Shown here piece after piece: positions 25,969 through 35,534 of a stretch of 64,000 nt of DNA. The stretch comes from ChocPot-Mid sp043804925 (GTDB lineage Bacteria > Bacteroidota > Ignavibacteria > Kapaibacteriales > UBA2268), in NCBI GenBank assembly GCA_043804925.1, contig JAZDIP010000048.1:19686-83685 (forward strand). The letters are read 5' to 3'. The notes under the pieces are model-generated. The model was not told the DNA's origin. It saw nothing but the letters and a program-made list of their open reading frames with translations, and did not search any database. Position numbers and translations under genes: made by a program. How positions within the stretch are numbered: the stretch's first letter is position 1; the number at the start of each line of letters is the position of its first letter.

Positions 25969-28125
25969 ATGAAAAAATGTGTTTACTTTGTTGTGATTTT
26001 GATATTCACTTCTAATTTATTTGCTCAGTATCCTCAGTGGGTTAAGATTACTGATGACAGAGTATATTCTGTTGCTGAAGGTCATGACAGTTATTTTCTT
26101 GGAAAAAAAACATTTACTGAAGAACGAAATAAGCTAACCGGAGAAAATCATATTCTGAATTTACCATGGAATGCAGATTATATATATGATTTATTATTCG
26201 ATAATGGAATTTTATGGATAGGTTCATGGAGTGGTTTAGGAAGTTTTCAAAATGGCAAATGGGATATTTATAATAAAACAAATACCGGATTGATACAATC
26301 TCCAGTCAGAAGCTTGGCAATTGACAGTCTTGGAAATTTGTGGATGGTTAAATATGATGGCTTGAATAATTTCGACGGTATTAAGTTTGAAGATTTTTAT
26401 AATATTGAGTATTTTAAAAAATGGGGGGCTTTGCATAGCTTAATATGTGACAGAAATAACAGGATTTGGTTCCAATCAAATGGTAGATTACTTTATATGT
26501 ACAACGATTCCATTACTTTAGTTTTGGATACAAATTCTGAAACATTGAAAGACAGATGGATATCATCTTTATATCTTGATAAGAATGATAATCTCATTCT
26601 CAACACCAGCAAAGGATTAATGAAATATAACGGTTCGGAGTTTATTGCAATGGATTCAATCAACAATCTCTTGCCATTACCAAAGACATCCAAAATTGCT
26701 TATGACAGAAATAATGATTTATGGGTTTTAAATAACGATAAACTTTTTAGAATTCAAGATTCCCAAGCAGAAATTTTCGATAGCAGCGACCATGAGTATT
26801 TGTATGAAATTACTGATTTTGTAATTGATAGTTCTAATTGTATTTATATTTCATGCGGTTATGGCTATCATTTATATAAATTCGATGGGAAAAATTGGGA
26901 TCAAGTTGAATTTTCTTATCCCAGTTTTAATGCAGAAATAACAGAAATGATGGTTGATAAAAAAAATAATCTTTGGCTTATCACTATTAATGGAGGTACT
27001 ATTTGCCTTAATGATAGTACAAGAAGAGTTTATGACCCAATTTTTCATGGACAATTACCCGGCGAATATGGAGGAGTAAGTGCAATTGCCGTCGAACCTG
27101 ATAATACCATCTGGATAGGAAATTTCTTTGGTGATATAGCAAAATTTAATGGTAATGAATGGACTGTATATTATGCAGCTGATTTCAGTTTACCATCAAA
27201 TGGTGTAACTAATATTGTTAAAGATTCTATTGGAAATATTTGGGTTGGTACTCCTAATGGTGCAGGTAGATACGATAGCGACCAATGGAGCAGATTTAAC
27301 ATCGCCGAACGATATGAACGGTTTAACATATCGGCTTTAGTTATAGATAAAAAAAATAATATCTGTATTGGCAATCAAAATAAATTGGTTATCAAGAGCG
27401 ACTCCGGATTTGCTCTGTACAGGTTACCCGATTACACATGGGCAACAATATGCGATATTGATATTGATTCAAAAAATAATAAATGGCTAGTAACAGGTGC
27501 AGATAAGCAAGTCATTATGTCCGACGATTATTCGGTAGGTGCAGGTTTATTTGAATTTGAAGGTGATTCGCTCAGACGATATGATACAACTAACTCGTTG
27601 ATACCTTCTAATGACCTTACAAGTCTTTCTATTGATAAACTTGATAAAAAATGGATAGGAACAATTGGCAAAGGTGTTGTTCTGTTTGATGACAACACAT
27701 GGAAAGAATTCAATACGGAAAACTCAGGATTATTGAATGATACAATATTGACAATCTTCATTGATTCTTATGATAATAAATGGATTGGCACAAATTCGGG
27801 TCTTTGTGTTTATCGAGAAGGTGGTGTTATACTCAATGTTGATGAAAATGACATTACTAATCGAGAAAAATCAATTATCTTCATCATTCCCAACCCCTTC
27901 TCCGAAAGCACAAAATTCAAATTCAAACTTGACAAACCTGCAAATGTGAATTTGGCAATATATAATTCTCTCGGACAGGAAATTGCCGTGCTTTGCGATG
28001 AATGGAAAACTGAAGGAGAACATGAAATTAATTTCAATGGAAGTAATTTGAATTCAGGAATATATTATTATAAATTCTCTGTTGGTTCGGAAAATCATTT
28101 TGGAAAAGTGGTTTTGATTAGGTAA
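25969..28125 (+). CDS. secreted two-component-regulator-propeller protein with T9SS domain
   Basis: A 718-residue protein with a signal peptide (MKKCVYFVVILIFTSNLFAQ). Repeats of the type DSLGNLWMVKYDGLNNFDG, DKKNNLWLITINGG and DSYDNKWIGTNSGL over about 70-620 form beta-propeller blades like those of hybrid two-component sensors, but there is no kinase part here. The T9SS sorting domain at about 640-718 is nearly identical to its neighbours. The spacer before the gene (GTTGTGGAATAAATTGTC and following) is also repeated before the next gene. Confidence 0.82.
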   Translation: MKKCVYFVVILIFTSNLFAQYPQWVKITDDRVYSVAEGHDSYFLGKKTFTEERNKLTGENHILNLPWNADYIYDLLFDNGILWIGSWSGLGSFQNGKWDIYNKTNTGLIQSPVRSLAIDSLGNLWMVKYDGLNNFDGIKFEDFYNIEYFKKWGALHSLICDRNNRIWFQSNGRLLYMYNDSITLVLDTNSETLKDRWISSLYLDKNDNLILNTSKGLMKYNGSEFIAMDSINNLLPLPKTSKIAYDRNNDLWVLNNDKLFRIQDSQAEIFDSSDHEYLYEITDFVIDSSNCIYISCGYGYHLYKFDGKNWDQVEFSYPSFNAEITEMMVDKKNNLWLITINGGTICLNDSTRRVYDPIFHGQLPGEYGGVSAIAVEPDNTIWIGNFFGDIAKFNGNEWTVYYAADFSLPSNGVTNIVKDSIGNIWVGTPNGAGRYDSDQWSRFNIAERYERFNISALVIDKKNNICIGNQNKLVIKSDSGFALYRLPDYTWATICDIDIDSKNNKWLVTGADKQVIMSDDYSVGAGLFEFEGDSLRRYDTTNSLIPSNDLTSLSIDKLDKKWIGTIGKGVVLFDDNTWKEFNTENSGLLNDTILTIFIDSYDNKWIGTNSGLCVYREGGVILNVDENDITNREKSIIFIIPNPFSESTKFKFKLDKPANVNLAIYNSLGQEIAVLCDEWKTEGEHEINFNGSNLNSGIYYYKFSVGSENHFGKVVLIR

Positions 28126-28176
28126 GTTGTGGAATAAATTGTCTTTATATGAATTTTAACAAATTTGGAAATTGTT

Positions 28177-31100
28177 ATGAAAAAATGCGTTTACTTGGTT
28201 GTGATTTTAATAAGTCTTGGACCTCTGAATGCCCAGAATGAAAGGTTCAATTGGAATTCTTACGGTTATAGAGGTGCCGATTTCTCAACAGTTTCATATA
28301 ATCCCGTTGATAATAAACTTTACGCTATTGGAGAAGTATACAAAAATAGCACTATCAACGGAATTTATTATTTATTCATATCTTCAGACAGTGCAAAAAG
28401 CTGGGTTCCAAGAAATCGTTTCACATACAATGATTGGGGTATTGAAAATTTAAAAATTAACAGCAAGGGTTGGTTATTTTTTACGGCTGGATACGGTCGT
28501 AAATTTTGCCGCTCATTTGATGGGAATTATTATTTTACTGTGCTTGATAATCTGTATGCTAATGAAATTATTAATTATAAATTCAATTCAAAGGATGATA
28601 TTTATGCAATTAGATCAAATAATAAGATATACTTTTCTTCAGATGATGGATTAACATGGACTTCATATGACACAGAATACGGATTGATGCACATGAATTT
28701 AGATTCAGACGACGATTTAATTTTAACAACTACAATCAATAGTAAGATTGAAGAAAATTATGAAACTTGGGAAGAAAAACTGAAATCATCGTACAATGAA
28801 CTGTACAAATTTAATCGTTTAACAAATAGTTCTGAACTTATCATTAGTTCTTATGACTCCGATAGTTCAAAAAAAATATTTATATGTTCAACCAGTGATA
28901 AAGAAAACATTTATGTTTTAGGTGCTTATGACCATTTATATTATGATGGAGATATGCTCTACGAACGATGGTATGAACGACCTTTTATCTTGATTATTAA
29001 CAAATCAGATAAAAGTATTAGGCAAAAAATATTAGATTCACTTGATCATATCAACTCCTGGAATAGGGCTGATAATTTAGAAGTCAATAATGAAAATAAT
29101 ATATTGCTTTATTGGGGTGATAAAATATATTCAATAGATACAAATTTCATTAAAATTGAAGAAGGTTTTAACGCAAGTTTACGACAGCCGGTAGAATTCC
29201 AGACGAATAAAAACAATAAATTTGTTATTTTAAATGGTTACTATAATATTATCTTCTCTACGAATAATGGTAAAAACTGGATTGAAAGTTATCCACCAGT
29301 TAAGTATCATTATCCATTTACTTTAGTTCACTCAAAAAAAGACTCAACATTTATTGCAGTTGATACAAGTAACAGGATATACAGTACTAAAAATGAAGGA
29401 TTAATATGGAATGATATAACATATAATATTGATTCAAATAATACTGTTACTTGTATAAATAATATGCAAAATGAACAACTGATAATAGGTACAAAAAAGA
29501 AAGGTATTTTTTTACTTGATTCAAACAAAACATGGATTAATTGTTCTGGAGATATCAAGAATTTTAGTATTAAAAGTATTTGTATCGGTGATTCAAACTT
29601 AATATTCATTGCAACTGATTCAACTCTTTATTTAACTTCTGATTATTTTAAAAATTTCAAAGTAATTACGAATTTGTCTGTTCGGGAGATGACATTTTTC
29701 AAAGATTGCTTATATATTGTTACTTCTAAGGGTGAACTTCTTCAATGGTTTGCTAAAGATAAAAACATATTGGAAATAGAAGAATTAACCAAACATCATG
29801 TTACTTCGATTGCTTGTAATAGTAAAAATGTTATGATAGCTGGTACTTTAAGAAGTGGAGTATGGAAAAGCACTAATTATGGTGTTACATGGTTTCCTTC
29901 TAATTCCGAGTTTTATAGTCCAAAAGTATATAAAATTGTATCAACTAATAATGATGATTTTATAGCCCTTGCAGAAAGTGGAATTTTTTATTCAAACAAT
30001 AACGGACAAATGTGGGAAAAAAATCATTATCCGGATTTAAATTATGATAGCCCCCTATATAATATTTATAACACTTATAATTTGATTTCTTTAAATAATA
30101 AGAAAGTGTTTTTGTTTAATACCAGTTATAGCTCATATATTAATTGTGATAGCATTGACCAAAGTGAGATAGAACCATTATCTGGCTGGATTGGAAAAGG
30201 TGGCTATTTTGAACAGAAATACAAATCTGTTGATAAATTTCTCAAATATTCCAAAGATGGAAAATATGTTCTGACTTGGGGGGATTATCCTTATTCTGGA
30301 GATATTTTTTTTAGGAAATGGGATAATTTTTCTGGTACATTAATTTATGAAAAGTTTTTACCAATAATCCATTATAAATTAACTTATTTTAGATGCCTTG
30401 ATATTAATGATATAGGCACTATAGCCATAATTGAAAAACACACATATTATCATGATACAATTGATACTAATGAAATAATTATTTATGACATAATGAACGA
30501 AAAAGTAATTAATACGTTAAATCCAAATACCAATACGAACAAATTCTGCTTTTGCAATTTTGAATTTGATTCTGATAATTCTATTATCATGTCACTAAAT
30601 TGTTACGACAAAACAAAAGAAATAGGAGATACATGCGGGTTCGGTGGTCTTCAAAGTATTGACTTACATGGAAATGTTATTAATAAGATTTTAGATAAAG
30701 GTATTAGCAACTTTAAGTTATCATCTGATAGGGCCTATGTATATTATACTGATTTTGATTTTATCAAAACTGATTCTAATAGATACAAAGGAATAACAAA
30801 ATCTAGTAATATTTATAATATCGATAAAAAAATCAATTACAAAAATGATACTATTCGAATTAACAGTAATTATAGTCCAATATTTTCAGAGAATAATAAA
30901 TTCATGATGTTCTATGATGGAGGATATCCAAAGGATTACTTTTATTTTACAGATTTGTCTGAATTATTTGAGAACTCTCCAATTTATTTTAAAAAAATTA
31001 AACGATTGGACTCTTCATCAATTGAATTCTTATTTGTTGACAGTTCAAATGTAATTTTTCAAAAACTATTATATAATTATGGTCATGACAATTATGATTA

Positions 31101-31563
31101 TCAATTGATAAAAATGAATCTAGAAGATACATTAATTACTCAAAAAAGCCATTTTAATTTCCCACTTCCCCGTTCAATGAAGTTATCTCCTGATAAAAAG
31201 GAAATAATAATTTATTATACAATTAATACTGAAAGAAATATGGTTAAATTGAATTTACTGTGGGATGATATTAACGGTATAAATGATAATATTAGTTTAA
31301 CTTATTATGATGGTATTTCCATCTTCCCCAACCCCTTCTCCGAAAGCACAAAATTCAAATTCTATCTCGCTCAACCTGCAAATGTGAATTTAACAATTTT
31401 TAATTCTCTCGGTCAGGAAATAGCTGTGCTTTGCGATGAAGGGAAACCTGAGGGAGAGCATGAAATAAATTTCAATGGAAATAATTTGAATTCAGGAATA
31501 TATTATTATAAATTCTCGGTCGGTTCGGAAAATCATTTTGGAAAAGTGGTTTTGATTAGGTAA
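28177..31563 (+). CDS. large secreted BNR/sortilin-like protein with T9SS domain
   Basis: About 1128 residues. The signal peptide is MKKCVYLVVILISLGPLNAQ, and the start at 28177 matches the neighbouring paralogues. The middle contains Asp-box-like repeats (FSSDDGLTWTSY, FSTNNGKNWIES, KSTNYGVTWFPS, YSNNNGQMWEKN) typical of sortilin/BNR propellers over about 40-630. A second WD-like region follows, and the shared T9SS domain is at about 1050-1128. It is strongly AT-rich. A surface exposed or secreted protein is expected; no enzymatic residues were recognised. Confidence 0.8.
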   Translation: MKKCVYLVVILISLGPLNAQNERFNWNSYGYRGADFSTVSYNPVDNKLYAIGEVYKNSTINGIYYLFISSDSAKSWVPRNRFTYNDWGIENLKINSKGWLFFTAGYGRKFCRSFDGNYYFTVLDNLYANEIINYKFNSKDDIYAIRSNNKIYFSSDDGLTWTSYDTEYGLMHMNLDSDDDLILTTTINSKIEENYETWEEKLKSSYNELYKFNRLTNSSELIISSYDSDSSKKIFICSTSDKENIYVLGAYDHLYYDGDMLYERWYERPFILIINKSDKSIRQKILDSLDHINSWNRADNLEVNNENNILLYWGDKIYSIDTNFIKIEEGFNASLRQPVEFQTNKNNKFVILNGYYNIIFSTNNGKNWIESYPPVKYHYPFTLVHSKKDSTFIAVDTSNRIYSTKNEGLIWNDITYNIDSNNTVTCINNMQNEQLIIGTKKKGIFLLDSNKTWINCSGDIKNFSIKSICIGDSNLIFIATDSTLYLTSDYFKNFKVITNLSVREMTFFKDCLYIVTSKGELLQWFAKDKNILEIEELTKHHVTSIACNSKNVMIAGTLRSGVWKSTNYGVTWFPSNSEFYSPKVYKIVSTNNDDFIALAESGIFYSNNNGQMWEKNHYPDLNYDSPLYNIYNTYNLISLNNKKVFLFNTSYSSYINCDSIDQSEIEPLSGWIGKGGYFEQKYKSVDKFLKYSKDGKYVLTWGDYPYSGDIFFRKWDNFSGTLIYEKFLPIIHYKLTYFRCLDINDIGTIAIIEKHTYYHDTIDTNEIIIYDIMNEKVINTLNPNTNTNKFCFCNFEFDSDNSIIMSLNCYDKTKEIGDTCGFGGLQSIDLHGNVINKILDKGISNFKLSSDRAYVYYTDFDFIKTDSNRYKGITKSSNIYNIDKKINYKNDTIRINSNYSPIFSENNKFMMFYDGGYPKDYFYFTDLSELFENSPIYFKKIKRLDSSSIEFLFVDSSNVIFQKLLYNYGHDNYDYQLIKMNLEDTLITQKSHFNFPLPRSMKLSPDKKEIIIYYTINTERNMVKLNLLWDDINGINDNISLTYYDGISIFPNPFSESTKFKFYLAQPANVNLTIFNSLGQEIAVLCDEGKPEGEHEINFNGNNLNSGIYYYKFSVGSENHFGKVVLIR

Positions 31564-31570
31564 ACGTTGT

Positions 31571-31600
31571 TCAGTCGGTTGTTACAACGGACTGAACGGA
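31571..31600. repeat. dispersed palindrome after the third T9SS gene
   Basis: GTTCAGTCGGTTGTTACAAC and its complement half GGACTGAAC form a near-perfect hairpin. The same element occurs at 23985 and 34028. Confidence 0.65.
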
Positions 31601-31662
31601 AATAAAACTTTTTTATATTTGATACGTTTTATAAATAGCAATAATTAATAAAGGTGACTAAA

Positions 31663-31908
31663 ATGTATGCAACATATACTTTAAAAAAAGATGAACTCAA
31701 CAACGAGTTTATCGAAAATGTTAAAAAGATGATTACAACAGATGAAATTCTTTTATCTGTCGAAAGCTATGACGAAACAGAATATCTAAGAAGTTCGAAA
31801 AGGAATCATGAAAAGCTTTTGAAATCAATCCGGAATGTAGAAAAAAATGAAAACCTTGTCGAGGTTTCTTTTGATGATATTCTGAAAATTGCTAATGAAA
31901 AAGATTAA
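31663..31908 (+). CDS. antitoxin of a YoeB-type module
   Basis: An 81-residue protein starting MYATYTLKKDELNNEF, preceded by AAAGGTG. It ends in an acidic helix ENLVEVSFDDILKIANEKD, the usual toxin-binding tail. It overlaps the YoeB gene by 14 bases in another frame. It is not a clear Phd/YefM protein, so family assignment rests mainly on position. Confidence 0.75.
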   Translation: MYATYTLKKDELNNEFIENVKKMITTDEILLSVESYDETEYLRSSKRNHEKLLKSIRNVEKNENLVEVSFDDILKIANEKD

Positions 31909-32152
31909 ATTTGAGAAAATTGCTCTTAAGCAATACAACAATTGGGCAAACTTAGATAATAAAATATTTAGAAAGATTGCTCAATTAATTGTAGATATAC
32001 AAAAGCAACCGTTCGTTGGTCTTGGTAAACCGGAACCTTTGAAGTATGAATATCAGGGTTATTTGTCCCGAAGGATAACAGATGAACACCGCTTGGTTTA
32101 CAAAGTTACTGATGATGAAATAATCATTGTTTCCTGCAAATATCATTACTGA
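31895..32152 (+). CDS. yoeB: Txe/YoeB-family mRNA interferase
   Basis: About 85 residues. The YoeB core is unmistakable: KQPFVGLGKPEPLKYEYQG, then YLSRRITDEHRLVYKV and the C-terminal VSCKYHY, which holds the catalytic Glu, Arg, His and Tyr positions. YoeB cleaves mRNA at the ribosomal A site. The ATG at 31895 (MKKIKFEK) is preferred over a leucine-containing upstream start. Confidence 0.92.
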   Translation: MKKIKFEKIALKQYNNWANLDNKIFRKIAQLIVDIQKQPFVGLGKPEPLKYEYQGYLSRRITDEHRLVYKVTDDEIIIVSCKYHY

Positions 32153-32195
32153 TTATCAATCCAAACAATTGTACATCCAAAAATATTTCAACAAA

Positions 32196-32239
32196 TAGTT
32201 TCAGAAAATTCTTTTAGAAAATTGGTGTTAATTAGGTAA
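32196..32239 (+). pseudogene. degenerate remnant of a T9SS sorting-domain 3' end
   Basis: The sequence translates as VSENSFRKLVLIR and a stop. This corresponds to the last residues of the sorting domains at 25917, 28125 and 31563 (VGSENHFGKVVLIR). It is separated from any reading frame and lies directly after yoeB. Confidence 0.55.
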
Positions 32240-32317
32240 ACTTATTTTAAAACAAAATAAGCTGTTTTTCTAATCGTTTTATTAATAAAAATTTATTGCA
32301 ATTATTGGGATTATAAT

Positions 32318-32524
32318 ATGAGTAATTTTTATAAGATATTAGAAGAAAGTTCAAACCTTTCGCTGGACGAACAGGAATCATTTGTTGATATTCTTCAAAA
32401 AAGAATTGCCGAAGAAAAACGAAAAAGTTTAATTTCCGTAGTAAGAGAATCCCAAATGGAATATGAAGCAGGCGACAAAAAAACCTCGAGCATTGATGAC
32501 ATCATGAAAGAAATAACATCGTGA
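32318..32524 (+). CDS. antitoxin-like protein
   Basis: A 68-residue helical protein, FYKILEESSNLSLDEQESFVDILQKR, with a C-terminal acidic/Ser tail TSSIDDIMKEITS. This start/helix arrangement is common in antitoxins encoded before RelE/ParE toxins in cyanobacteria and Bacteroidota. It overlaps the following toxin start by 4 bases (GTGA). Confidence 0.75.
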   Translation: MSNFYKILEESSNLSLDEQESFVDILQKRIAEEKRKSLISVVRESQMEYEAGDKKTSSIDDIMKEITS

Positions 32525-32820
32525 ATCACAAACTTGTCAAAACCTCAAATTTCCTAAGAACAGCTAAAAAACATTATCAAAAAAATCCTGATTTTGCTGT
32601 TGAATTGAATGAAACACTAAAATTACTTTCAGAAAATGTTTTCGATGCCAAGCTGAAAACTCACAAACTCAAAGGGGAACTTAATGATTGTTGGGCATGC
32701 AGTATAAATTTTAAATTGCGTATTGTGTTTCAATTTGTCAAGGCGATTGATAACGAAACCGGTGAAAATGTTGATGCAATTTCATTGCTTACAATTGGTT
32801 CACATGATAATGTTTATTGA
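32521..32820 (+). CDS. RelE/ParE-family toxin (YafQ/plasmid-stabilisation type)
   Basis: A 99-residue protein using a GTG start in GTGA overlap with the antitoxin. The pattern SNFLRTAKKHYQKNPDF, then FDAKLKTHKLKGELNDCWACSINFKLRIVFQF and LLTIGSHDNVY is typical of mRNA-degrading RelE relatives, which share the KLKGxLxxxWAxxIxxxxRIxF strand set. The target is presumably ribosome-bound mRNA. Confidence 0.86.
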   Translation: MNHKLVKTSNFLRTAKKHYQKNPDFAVELNETLKLLSENVFDAKLKTHKLKGELNDCWACSINFKLRIVFQFVKAIDNETGENVDAISLLTIGSHDNVY

Positions 32821-32902
32821 ATAAAAAAAATTTAAATAAATTAGATAATTTCTGAGACGCTTTGGTTGATTATGCGATATTAGTATTGGAGAAAAAATTA
32901 AA

Positions 32903-33973
32903 ATGATTTTAAAAGATTTGGGCTACAATGAAAAATTTGAAGCTTACAGAATTGAGAATAAACTCGTTGATTTTGAGATAGGAAGAGTTAGTGCCGAACA
33001 TAAGGAACGGTACATTGTAAGGACAGTTCAGGACGAATACGAAGCCGAAATAACGGGTAACATGCGGTTTACTGCAAAAAGCCGTGAAGATTATCCCGCC
33101 GTTGGTGATTGGGTGGCAATGTTAACCTATGATAACAATTTCGCAATAATTCATAAGATTTTTCCGAGGTTCTCTGTTATTAAAAGGCAGGCAGTTGCCG
33201 AATTTGGAGAGATACAAATTATTGCAGCTAACATTGATTATGCTTTTTTATTGCAAGCCGTTGACAGGGATTATAACATCAACAGGTTGGAACGTTACCT
33301 TACAATATGTAATTCATCGAAAGTGAAACCTGCTATCGTCCTCAGTAAAATTGATTTGATAGATGAACTGCGTTTAAATGAAATTTTACAGAGCATAAAA
33401 GCACGTATTAGCGATGTTCCCGTAATTGCGATTAGCAACGAAACTCAGCACGGATACAATGAAATTAATAAGTTTATTGAAAAAGGGAAAACCTATTGCA
33501 TGCTTGGTTCTTCCGGTGTCGGAAAATCTACGCTATTAAATAATCTATCCGGCAGGCAAATCATGAGAACCGATACCATTAGCGAAAGTACGAACAAAGG
33601 AAGACACGTTACAAGTCACAGGGAATTGTTCGTACTCGAAAAAGGAGGTACTTTAATTGACAATCCCGGCATGAGAGAAGTTGCTGTTGCAGATGCCAGC
33701 GGAGGATTGGAAATAACATTCGATAAAATTTACCGGCTTTCCGAAAATTGTAAATTCAAAGACTGTCAGCATATAAATGAGACCGGTTGTGCAGTAATTG
33801 AAGCTGTCGAAAAGGGTAGTATTGACAAATCAACCTATGAAAACTATTTGAAAATTGAAAGAGAAAATGAATATTTTGAATCAACCTTGATTGAAAGACG
33901 AAAGAAAGACAAGGAATTCGGTAAAATGGTTAAGAATTTTAAGAAGGATATGAAAAACCATAAGTTCAGATAA
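32903..33973 (+). CDS. rsgA: ribosome small-subunit GTPase RsgA
   Basis: A 356-residue circularly permuted GTPase acting in 30S maturation. An N-terminal OB-fold region (about 20-85) is followed by the G4 motif LSKIDLID (about 145), G1 GSSGVGKSTLLN (about 205) and G3 DNPGMRE (about 252). A C-terminal zinc site follows, CKFKDCQH...GCAV (about 280-300). It lies between sorting-domain remnants, and the spacer upstream carries a promoter-like block shared with the gene at 24163. Confidence 0.95.
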   Translation: MILKDLGYNEKFEAYRIENKLVDFEIGRVSAEHKERYIVRTVQDEYEAEITGNMRFTAKSREDYPAVGDWVAMLTYDNNFAIIHKIFPRFSVIKRQAVAEFGEIQIIAANIDYAFLLQAVDRDYNINRLERYLTICNSSKVKPAIVLSKIDLIDELRLNEILQSIKARISDVPVIAISNETQHGYNEINKFIEKGKTYCMLGSSGVGKSTLLNNLSGRQIMRTDTISESTNKGRHVTSHRELFVLEKGGTLIDNPGMREVAVADASGGLEITFDKIYRLSENCKFKDCQHINETGCAVIEAVEKGSIDKSTYENYLKIERENEYFESTLIERRKKDKEFGKMVKNFKKDMKNHKFR

Positions 33974-33984
33974 TAATAATTGAT

Positions 33985-34048
33985 TACGAAAATTATTTTG
34001 GAAAAGTGGTTTTGATTAGGTAAACGCTGTTCAGTCGGTTGTTACAAC
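33985..34048 (+). pseudogene. T9SS sorting-domain tail remnant plus palindrome
   Basis: About 60 bases nearly identical to the last codons of the third T9SS gene (GGAAAAGTGGTTTTGATTAG) and the palindrome that follows it. It is a remnant without its own gene. Together with the copy at about 31530-31600 it forms a direct repeat around the YoeB module, the RelE module and rsgA. Confidence 0.65.
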
Positions 34049-34080
34049 CGAATGTGATTATAAATTTTTAATTTTCGAAT

Positions 34081-35265
34081 TTACCTTAATAACTTCTTCA
34101 ATATTATATTTAAAGTATCTTTTAGATTTTCGCTGAAACCTGCCTGAGAAAAAACAATTTTACCTTTTTTGTCCATCATGTATATCGTCGGGTAACCGCT
34201 AACAAGATATAAGCTGTCAGGTGTATTATCTGTAAATATTATGGGATAACTCATCTCGTTGTGCTTAAGAAAATTCGGAATCTTATGTTTGTCTTTTTCA
34301 TTATTATTCTTACTGTTAACACCTAAAACAATTAATCCTTTATCCTTGTATTTCTTATATAATTCATTCATATGAGGTATTGCCTTAATGCACCAGAAAC
34401 ACGACATATACCAAAAATCAAGTATAACAACTTTACCCTTATAATCCGAAAGATTTGATTCTTTTCCTGTCGGATAAATTTCACCGGAAAAGTCAGGTGC
34501 ATGGGCTCCATTTTTTAATAGTTCAGGTTCGACATATTTCTCTTCTTTGTACACTTCATATTTGTATGCTTTGGAAAATTTCTTGACCCTGTTTTTAATA
34601 TAATCTTTTTCAACAACATCGAATTTAACATTCTTCAAGCTCCATTCAGTATATTGATAGTTCCCCTGAAATTTCACTTTAAAACTTATTTTTTCAATAA
34701 CATCTTCATCCCTGTTAATTAGAAGAATCTTCCGCATATCTGTCATATCCCCATCGTCAGGATACTTAATAGTTACTCTCCAATAATCCATATTATTCAC
34801 AGTTGCTTTAGCCATGTGAATCTTTGCAGTTGTATCGTTCAAAATACTTTTAAGTTTTTCAATATTCAGGAAAAACACATCCTTTATATCACCGGAAACA
34901 GTTCCTGTCATTGCCCAGGATTGCCCCTTGTGAGCATCATATTCGGTTATAGTTTTTTTAGCGTGGTATATAGAATATATCTTTTTTAAGTCATAATATA
35001 ATTCTGTTGAGTCAGACGTTTCATGCCAAACAAATCCATTAAACAATGTGTCGGAAGTATCCCTGATTAATTTACATTTGGCTTCAATTGATATTGTGTC
35101 ATCCTTGTTAAGATATTTCATTTTATAATCTATATCATAAGAGATACTTTTAGAAATTGAGTATTTTTCATAAACATCATTAAGTACTTCTTTAATAGTC
35201 TTGTCTTTTTCGGAACAGCTATATGACAACGTAATAATAAGAATCAAGTATATCAGATTTTTCAT
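34081..35265 (-). CDS. TlpA-like thiol-disulfide lipoprotein
   Basis: A 394-residue lipoprotein (LSYSC lipobox at about residue 17). The first 240 residues resemble a LolA-like beta sheet (KIHMAKATVNNMDYWRVTIKY). The C-terminal thioredoxin fold of the AhpC/TSA-TlpA type (about 255-394) has VVILDFWYMSCFWCIKAIPHMN with a CFWC redox pair and a cis-Pro loop in LVSGYPTIYMMDKKG. It should act as a reductase in the periplasm, for example in cytochrome or disulfide maintenance. Confidence 0.86.
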   Translation of the reverse strand: MKNLIYLILIITLSYSCSEKDKTIKEVLNDVYEKYSISKSISYDIDYKMKYLNKDDTISIEAKCKLIRDTSDTLFNGFVWHETSDSTELYYDLKKIYSIYHAKKTITEYDAHKGQSWAMTGTVSGDIKDVFFLNIEKLKSILNDTTAKIHMAKATVNNMDYWRVTIKYPDDGDMTDMRKILLINRDEDVIEKISFKVKFQGNYQYTEWSLKNVKFDVVEKDYIKNRVKKFSKAYKYEVYKEEKYVEPELLKNGAHAPDFSGEIYPTGKESNLSDYKGKVVILDFWYMSCFWCIKAIPHMNELYKKYKDKGLIVLGVNSKNNNEKDKHKIPNFLKHNEMSYPIIFTDNTPDSLYLVSGYPTIYMMDKKGKIVFSQAGFSENLKDTLNIILKKLLR

Positions 35266-35534
35266 ACTATATCCAAATAATAATTTATAAGTAATGAATC
35301 ATTTTTTTAAGAATCAACTATTAAAAGTAAATTACAAAACAAAAGAGTTTTCTACAAGTTTTTTTTATTATCAACTATTTTGAGAATAAATTTTATTTTC
35401 AGAATCAATTCTTTGGTATTAGAGCCATAACAATATTTTGGAAGGATGAAAGTGAAAAAGTAAGCACCAATAACAAAAATAAAAAAAATCCGTATATTTG
35501 ATATTATTATTAACAATTATTTTGATATGTGTTT

